Positions 16,501 through 19,476 of a stretch of DNA of 19,476 nucleotides are shown piece after piece. Source of the DNA: DALYLB01 sp046154695 (lineage in GTDB: Bacteria; Acidobacteriota; Blastocatellia; RBC074); NCBI GenBank assembly GCA_046154695.1, contig JBJXFI010000191.1, positions 1 to 19,476 of the forward strand. The letters run 5' to 3'. The notes beneath the pieces are model-generated. The model saw nothing but the letters and a program-made list of their open reading frames with translations. It did no database searches and was not told the DNA's origin. How positions within the stretch are numbered: the first letter of the stretch is position 1; each line of letters opens with the position of its first letter. The position numbers and the translations under genes were made by a program.

Positions 16501-17886
16501 AAGAGCGGCGTCGTGCTCGACAACGGCCTCTTTCTGACCTCGAAGGAGCTGACCAACCTGCGCACCGTCCCCGATCTGGTCTTCATCAACTGCTGCCATC
16601 TGGGCAAGGTCGAGCACGAGCTGATGAATCGAAATCCGCATCGGCTGGCCGCCAGCGTGGCCGAGGAACTGATCCGCATCGGCGTTCGCGCGGTCATCGC
16701 CGCCGGCTGGGCCGTCGATGACGCCGCGGCGACGGCCTTCGCCGACAGTTTCTACCGGCAGATGATCGAGGGCGAAGCCTTCGGACAGGCCGTGCTCAAG
16801 GCCCGGCAGGAGACCTTCGCGAATCCCCGCTACGCCAGGACCAATACCTGGGGGGCCTATCAGTGCTATGGAAATCCGAACTTCCGGCTGGATCAGCAGA
16901 TGGTGAAAAAAGGGCGCGAGGGTTTGGGATTTTTCTCTCGCCGGGAATATCGCGACGAGCTCAAGAGCATCGCCGAACGCACGAGCGTCGATTCCCCCGC
17001 CTACATTCAACGGCTTTGCGATGAACTAAACCGGCGCCGCGACGAGATTCCCCAGGCATTTCAGGATGGCGAGGTGCTCGCCGATTTCGGCGACGCCTGG
17101 CGGGCCCTCGGTGATTTCAAGACCGCCATCGAATACTATCGTAACGCCATCGACAAGACCGACGCCAAGGCCGCCATCAACGCCGTCGAACGCCTCGGGA
17201 ATCTCGAATGCCGGTACGCCATGCAGCTCTGGCGGAAGAGCCGCCGGGAGGCGCCCGCCGGAAAGAGCTCCAAGGACGATTTCAACTCCTATCTCGCCGA
17301 CGCGCTGAAGCGCTTTGAATGGGTGCTGGCCCTCAAGCCGACCTCCGAACGGCACGGCCTCGTCGGCAAGGCCCACAAATGCGCCGCCCTGGTCGCCCCC
17401 ACGAACGCAAGACGAATGGCCGCGCTTCGCCGCGCCATGAAGAGTTACAAGGCGGGCTACCACCTCAGCCTGAAAAATGACGAATCCGGGACGGAGATCG
17501 TCTTCCCCGGCCTCAACGTCCTCGCCTGCGGCCTGCTGCTGTCGCGTCCGGCGAAAGAGGATCTGCTCGCGATCGCAAATACCTGCGAAGCCGCTCTCGG
17601 GAAGAAGAAGGAACTGGAGGAGAGTATCTGGCTGCGCATCGCAAAGGTGGAAATTCTCCTGCTTCGCCATCTGATCAAGGGCGATTTCGTCAAGGCGACC
17701 CCCCGGCTTCTCCAGGGCTACAAGCGCGTCTTCGCCAGAGGCCTCAAGCCGAGCGAGGCGGAGTCGGTCTTTTCGCAAATGGAGTTTCTGAGCGATATGC
17801 TCGCCATTAAGGAGCGAACCCCGAAGGAGAAGGAGATGGGCGCCGCTCTCGCGAACCTGCGCGAGGATCTGATGAAGGCGCAGTGA
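13579..17886 (+). CDS. Alpha/beta hydrolase - macro-like - CHAT protease - TPR fusion protein
   Basis: This single 1,435-residue protein has four parts. Residues 1-190 are a beta-rich and helical leader without recognised motifs. Residues about 190-490 are an alpha/beta hydrolase: FIHGTASSS (H201-G202), nucleophile elbow VSHSRGG (Ser266), QNDLVVNTRSM (Asp451) and GVSHFNYF (His481), a plausible lipase-like triad. Residues about 540-725, with YPVAVGHYDGDGIVGAE and ALVIGLGEMGQLTPEIVRAG, resemble the macro-like N-terminal domain of M17 aminopeptidases. Residues about 860-1105 are a CHAT caspase-like protease: YPWELL (860-865), HIAAHGDFD (His965), FINCCHLG (Cys1006) and WGAYQCYGNP (1091-1100). From about 1160 there are TPR-like helices (FGDAWRALGDFKTAIEYYRN). 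The start has GAGGAAAT directly upstream; an in-frame start at 13534 lacks this. It has no signal peptide and is probably cytosolic. It could cleave a partner protein and a lipid or ester upon stress, which is an inference. Confidence 0.9.
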   Translation: METTLLLPGKEDISVRTDAGLERFDFLKVDMKTARIVDGVSRDAGAAGFTPPVKEASDDDLVEMEFENNGRKWKQWTTVGQLRSDFARSGGMTINRDGRQELSIPYAWEASDKTRFGVTEIALKTLKIFGIDIDIKGKVIDKIADPAAKSAAAALAEFFESQIEKLHAFGLYRFDKLPEVGELIKDPARLAGGEPLLLFIHGTASSSAGSFSKLAGRDEWELLRRQYGNRIIALEHRTFSVTPVQNALDVAMLLPEGARLHIVSHSRGGLVGDLLCLGQAAASKAKFDELTASFTGEKDEARAAEREKQRQQLKQLWDLLDRKKIRVERFVRVACPARGTTLASKRMDVLASALINAVGFIPGVKGNPFVELTYDLAKATLLALVKQRADPRSLPGIEAMIPDSPIVEFLNHSELITQADLAVIAGDIEVGSLKLTIPALIGNSFFWAQNDLVVNTRSMSEGIRREKGAVQYFDQGAGVSHFNYFVNDETRRMMQRWLMKEDSDRIAGFKEVLREARVARDGRIEQWLEEEEKPAELFEPYTMKVSISHGDLRHAKYPVAVGHYDGDGIVGAEKYLDWQLGQRLSKRAAMKLYPGPVGTAEVILGDDKSAPAGALVIGLGEMGQLTPEIVRAGVATAALRYAASVYENGEEESGSGWRSAAFSSLLIGSYGGNALRMKDSISALIQGAMQANRILQEQGLWSKVRIDHLEVVEIYEDCAIESIHAAHRISKDPPLDFTDRVKIKIEPRELVGIGGGRYQRPPSDYDTYWWSRIQVSAARDPRTGQDGGLEFLLLTDRARAEASTQGTQRQLVDQMVGRAIDDTRYDPKLSCSLFELLIPNALKDHAENVQLLVDRDSAQYPWELLAERSQPDRPLATRFGILRQFKSDDGRQRPQSSRGAEALVIGDTINSGLAKLEGAQAEAKRVAELLRGSRYNVAELIEKDGQAIINELFAREYRILHIAAHGDFDPEDPNKSGVVLDNGLFLTSKELTNLRTVPDLVFINCCHLGKVEHELMNRNPHRLAASVAEELIRIGVRAVIAAGWAVDDAAATAFADSFYRQMIEGEAFGQAVLKARQETFANPRYARTNTWGAYQCYGNPNFRLDQQMVKKGREGLGFFSRREYRDELKSIAERTSVDSPAYIQRLCDELNRRRDEIPQAFQDGEVLADFGDAWRALGDFKTAIEYYRNAIDKTDAKAAINAVERLGNLECRYAMQLWRKSRREAPAGKSSKDDFNSYLADALKRFEWVLALKPTSERHGLVGKAHKCAALVAPTNARRMAALRRAMKSYKAGYHLSLKNDESGTEIVFPGLNVLACGLLLSRPAKEDLLAIANTCEAALGKKKELEESIWLRIAKVEILLLRHLIKGDFVKATPRLLQGYKRVFARGLKPSEAESVFSQMEFLSDMLAIKERTPKEKEMGAALANLREDLMKAQ

Positions 17887-17919
17887 CGCGCGAAGCGCCT
17901 GGCGAGCGGGGGCCGGGGA

Positions 17920-18588
17920 TTATTCCCTCCGCCCTGCCAGAACGAGCAGGAGCGGGTGATCGATATAGCGCGCGGCCGAGGGCACGGCGTTTGCGAGTTG
18001 TTGGTCTCCGCTGAACTCGTGGGAGACCAGCGACAGGAACCCCGCGTCATCGAGCAATTGCAGATAGTCTTCGGTCCGGTAGCGAAAGGCGCCCAGCCGG
18101 TATTCGGTGTCGCCCCACGCGAAGTTGGCCTCCTTGCCGGCGGCGGCGAGTTCCGGGTGATAGACGGAAAAGATGAACCGGCCGCCCGGCCGCAGCGCCG
18201 CGCGCGTCTCGCGAAAGACCGCCGGCAGGTCGCTCAGATGCTCGCCGATCAGCGCGCACAGCGCCGCGTCGAAACTGCCCTCCCGCACCGGAAACGTCCG
18301 CTGCAGATCGGCCCGCATCAACGGGACCCGCCCATATTTTCGCCGCGCCACCCGCAGCATCCCGAACGAAAAGTCGAGGCCGACCGGCCGGCTCCGCGCC
18401 GTCAGCATCGGTTCGAGGTTTCGCCCCGTCCCGCATCCCGCGTCCAGAATCCGCTCGCCCGGTCTCGGCGCGAGCAGCCCGATCGTGTGCCGCGCATCCA
18501 TGGCCACCACCGGATTCGGCGTCGCATCGTAGCTCTCCGACCAGAGGTCGTACCCTTCCCGCACATCGACCCGTTGAATCTTCTTCAC
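17920..18588 (-). CDS. Class I SAM-dependent methyltransferase (Methyltransf_11 type)
   Basis: The product is 222 residues from a GTG start. Motif I is RILDAGCGTGRNLEP (46-60), the acidic ribose-binding residue is in PVGLDFSFGMLRVAR, and FDAALCALIGEHLSDLP and LRPGGRFIFSVYHPEL follow, all typical of Methyltransf_11 enzymes. The N-terminal VREGYDLWSESYD is the usual entry helix of BioC- or UbiE-like methyltransferases. The substrate is unknown. GTG 18588 is chosen because the family N-terminus begins there and AGGAAAGG lies about 12 bases upstream; ATG codons further out would overlap the previous gene by more than 60 bp. The gene is 22 bp downstream of the SH3-like membrane protein, so the pair is likely co-transcribed, and it converges with the CHAT gene. 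Confidence 0.87.
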   Translation of the reverse strand: MKKIQRVDVREGYDLWSESYDATPNPVVAMDARHTIGLLAPRPGERILDAGCGTGRNLEPMLTARSRPVGLDFSFGMLRVARRKYGRVPLMRADLQRTFPVREGSFDAALCALIGEHLSDLPAVFRETRAALRPGGRFIFSVYHPELAAAGKEANFAWGDTEYRLGAFRYRTEDYLQLLDDAGFLSLVSHEFSGDQQLANAVPSAARYIDHPLLLVLAGRRE

Positions 18589-18610
18589 TCCGTTCGCGAT
18601 CCTTTCCTGG

Positions 18611-19135
18611 TTATTGAATCGTGACGTCCCGCGCGTCCACCCAGCCTTCGCGCGACTCCTGATGAGCGGCGGCGACATGGATATAGCGCACCTTGATCCA
18701 GATGCATCCATTCGGGAATTGATGCGTCTGGTTCATTTCCTCCACCGGATCTCCATAACGCAGGACATATCGGGGACGATCATAGTAATAATAATAATAA
18801 CAATACTCCTGCGGTCTCTCAAAAAGGTAGGTCTTGCCAACGATTACATAACGGACCCGATTGCAGCAGTCCCCGGGAGGAGTTCTGCGAAAATAGGTGA
18901 GAATCTCCTCGATGGTCGGGACTCGAATGACTCCTCTGTACGCCAGGATGGTGAAAACTCCCGCCGAAAGGAGAAAGACCACCGTGAGGCGAAGGATGAT
19001 TTTCAGGACGAGCGAGCCGGAATTTACCTCCTTGGTATTCTGTATGACGGGGGCGTCGCCGGTGATCGAGACGACGCTCGGCATCCGGATGGAGTAGTCG
19101 CCGGTCGGGACGGTTACCTTTTGCTTCTTTGCCAT
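18611..19135 (-). CDS. Membrane-anchored SH3-like protein with hexatyrosine run
   Basis: This is a 174-residue protein with no recognised family by overall similarity. It has a cytoplasmic N-terminus, one transmembrane helix (about 42-66, LVLKIILRLTVVFLLSAGVF) and a C-terminal module (about 95-173): VGKTYLFERPQE, VLRYGDPVEEM, WIKVRY and REGWVDARDVTI. This order of strands, with a Gly-Asp turn, W-I-K-V and G-W-V, fits a bacterial SH3-like barrel. Six tyrosines in a row (113-118) follow C112 and are encoded by a TAA/TAT-type triplet repeat. Cys90 and Cys91 lie just before the barrel. The start is set by MAKKQK, with GAG about eight bases upstream. A cell-wall or protein-binding role is inferred only from the fold. 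Confidence 0.75.
   Translation of the reverse strand: MAKKQKVTVPTGDYSIRMPSVVSITGDAPVIQNTKEVNSGSLVLKIILRLTVVFLLSAGVFTILAYRGVIRVPTIEEILTYFRRTPPGDCCNRVRYVIVGKTYLFERPQEYCYYYYYYDRPRYVLRYGDPVEEMNQTHQFPNGCIWIKVRYIHVAAAHQESREGWVDARDVTIQ
18786..18800. repeat. Trinucleotide microsatellite (TAA)5
   Basis: Five TAA units on the plus strand encode most of the tyrosine run on the minus strand. Triplet changes would alter the number of tyrosines without a frameshift. Confidence 0.8.
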
Positions 19136-19476
19136 ACGTGCATCTCAGGGGTCGCGGGCGGGGGGCCGTCCGCAGAATGCAAGCGTTTGCTGCAAGGGCA
19201 ATCCGAAAGGGCTCGATGATGTCCGATGTCACGAAAGGCCGTTATTACTTTGGTTGAAGTTGATGGATCGATCGAGTGCGAACTCGCCTTGGCCGGGCGA
19301 AGGCTTATCCAACCCAGAACTCCGAGGCATTGGCTATGGCAATACGGGAAGGAGGATCGTAAACCAAAACGGCAGAGGAGCCAAGCCCCGGAGGCGGAAA
19401 GCGGGAATGGGGGGTGTGATTAAAAGTGGGACACAAGAGCCCCGATAGGGGCGATGGATGGTAGCCGGGGGGGGGG
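19136..19476. other. Gene-free end region
   Basis: This stretch upstream of the SH3-like gene has no supported ORF; two short frames (from 19226 and 19254) have no recognisable domain or ribosome site. It must hold the promoter of the gene ending at 18611, but no clear boxes were found. Base composition is mixed and low-complexity purine runs increase toward the end. Confidence 0.6.
19439..19452. repeat. GCCCC-GATA-GGGGC hairpin, dispersed repeat type
   Basis: GCCCC and GGGGC flank GATA, followed by GATGGATGGTAGCC and a run of ten Gs to the last base. AGCCCCGATAGGGGCGA...GTAGCC resembles an intergenic repeat seen in several GC-rich environmental phyla. The terminal G run may be a sequencing artefact. 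Confidence 0.5.

Noticed and set aside
13594..17010. 1,138-codon open frame antisense to the hydrolase-CHAT gene
   Set aside because: Its translation is rich in R, D, L, P and H with no domain, and it is explained by GC-rich codon bias on the opposite strand of a gene with clear motifs.
13579..17886. Hydrolase-CHAT gene considered as part of a type III-E CRISPR (Craspase) locus
   Set aside because: No cas gene, CRISPR array or gRAMP-like protein is present in the window, and TPR-CHAT proteins of that system lack the hydrolase module.
19226..19423. 65-codon plus-strand ORF at the end of the window
   Set aside because: It has no ribosome site, no domain, low-complexity charged content, and competes with an equally poor overlapping frame at 19254.

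Overview
The window is a GC-rich, gene-dense bacterial segment of 17 confident or probable protein genes, with no rRNA, tRNA, CRISPR array or complete insertion sequence that I can see. Both ends fall in dispersed-repeat-like sequence: a palindrome at 4-75, and a GCCCC/GGGGC hairpin followed by ten Gs at 19439-19476. It may therefore be a whole contig from a metagenome or draft assembly, broken at repeats. I favour Acidobacteriota. The reasons are a DUF4252 protein, a CmoB-like methyltransferase that ends in an Ig-like domain resembling the C-terminal domain family common in Acidobacteria, a secreted glycine-zipper protein, and many intergenic palindromes. The assignment is an inference, and other GC-rich phyla with similar palindromes remain possible.

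Layout. 107-2084 (+): secreted DUF4252 protein, then a DoxX-like and an RDD membrane protein 9 bp apart. 2094-3833 (-): Tat-exported metal-dependent amidohydrolase and a DUF971 protein, separated by two copies of a short palindrome. 3949-5008 (+): YkvA/DUF1232 membrane protein and a SLOG-like Rossmann protein. 8660-5022 (-): GT4 glycosyltransferase, a methyltransferase with a long N-terminal coiled coil (ATGA overlap with the GT4 gene), and an RluD-family pseudouridine synthase. 8723-9754 (+): CmoB-like methyltransferase with an Ig-like tail, divergent from the glycosyltransferase. 12572-9903 (-): SDR oxidoreductase, histidine phosphatase-fold protein, small Tudor/SH3-like protein and glycine-zipper secreted protein. 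12739-17886 (+): class I methyltransferase, then a 1,435-residue protein joining an alpha/beta hydrolase, a macro-like (M17 N-terminal-like) region, a CHAT caspase-like protease and TPR-like helices. 19135-17920 (-): membrane-anchored SH3-like protein with a hexatyrosine run, then a class I methyltransferase. The last 341 bases hold no gene I can support.

How the genes may work together. The GT4 gene, the coiled-coil methyltransferase and the divergent CmoB-like methyltransferase look like a small glycan- or lipid-modification group. The most unusual gene is the hydrolase-CHAT-TPR protein. It keeps a plausible Ser-Asp-His set and a plausible CHAT His-Cys pair, so it looks like a two-enzyme signalling or conflict protein, but no obvious substrate or partner gene lies beside it. 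Almost every intergenic gap holds an inverted repeat. Several look like dispersed palindromic elements; two sit between convergent genes and probably act as bidirectional terminators.
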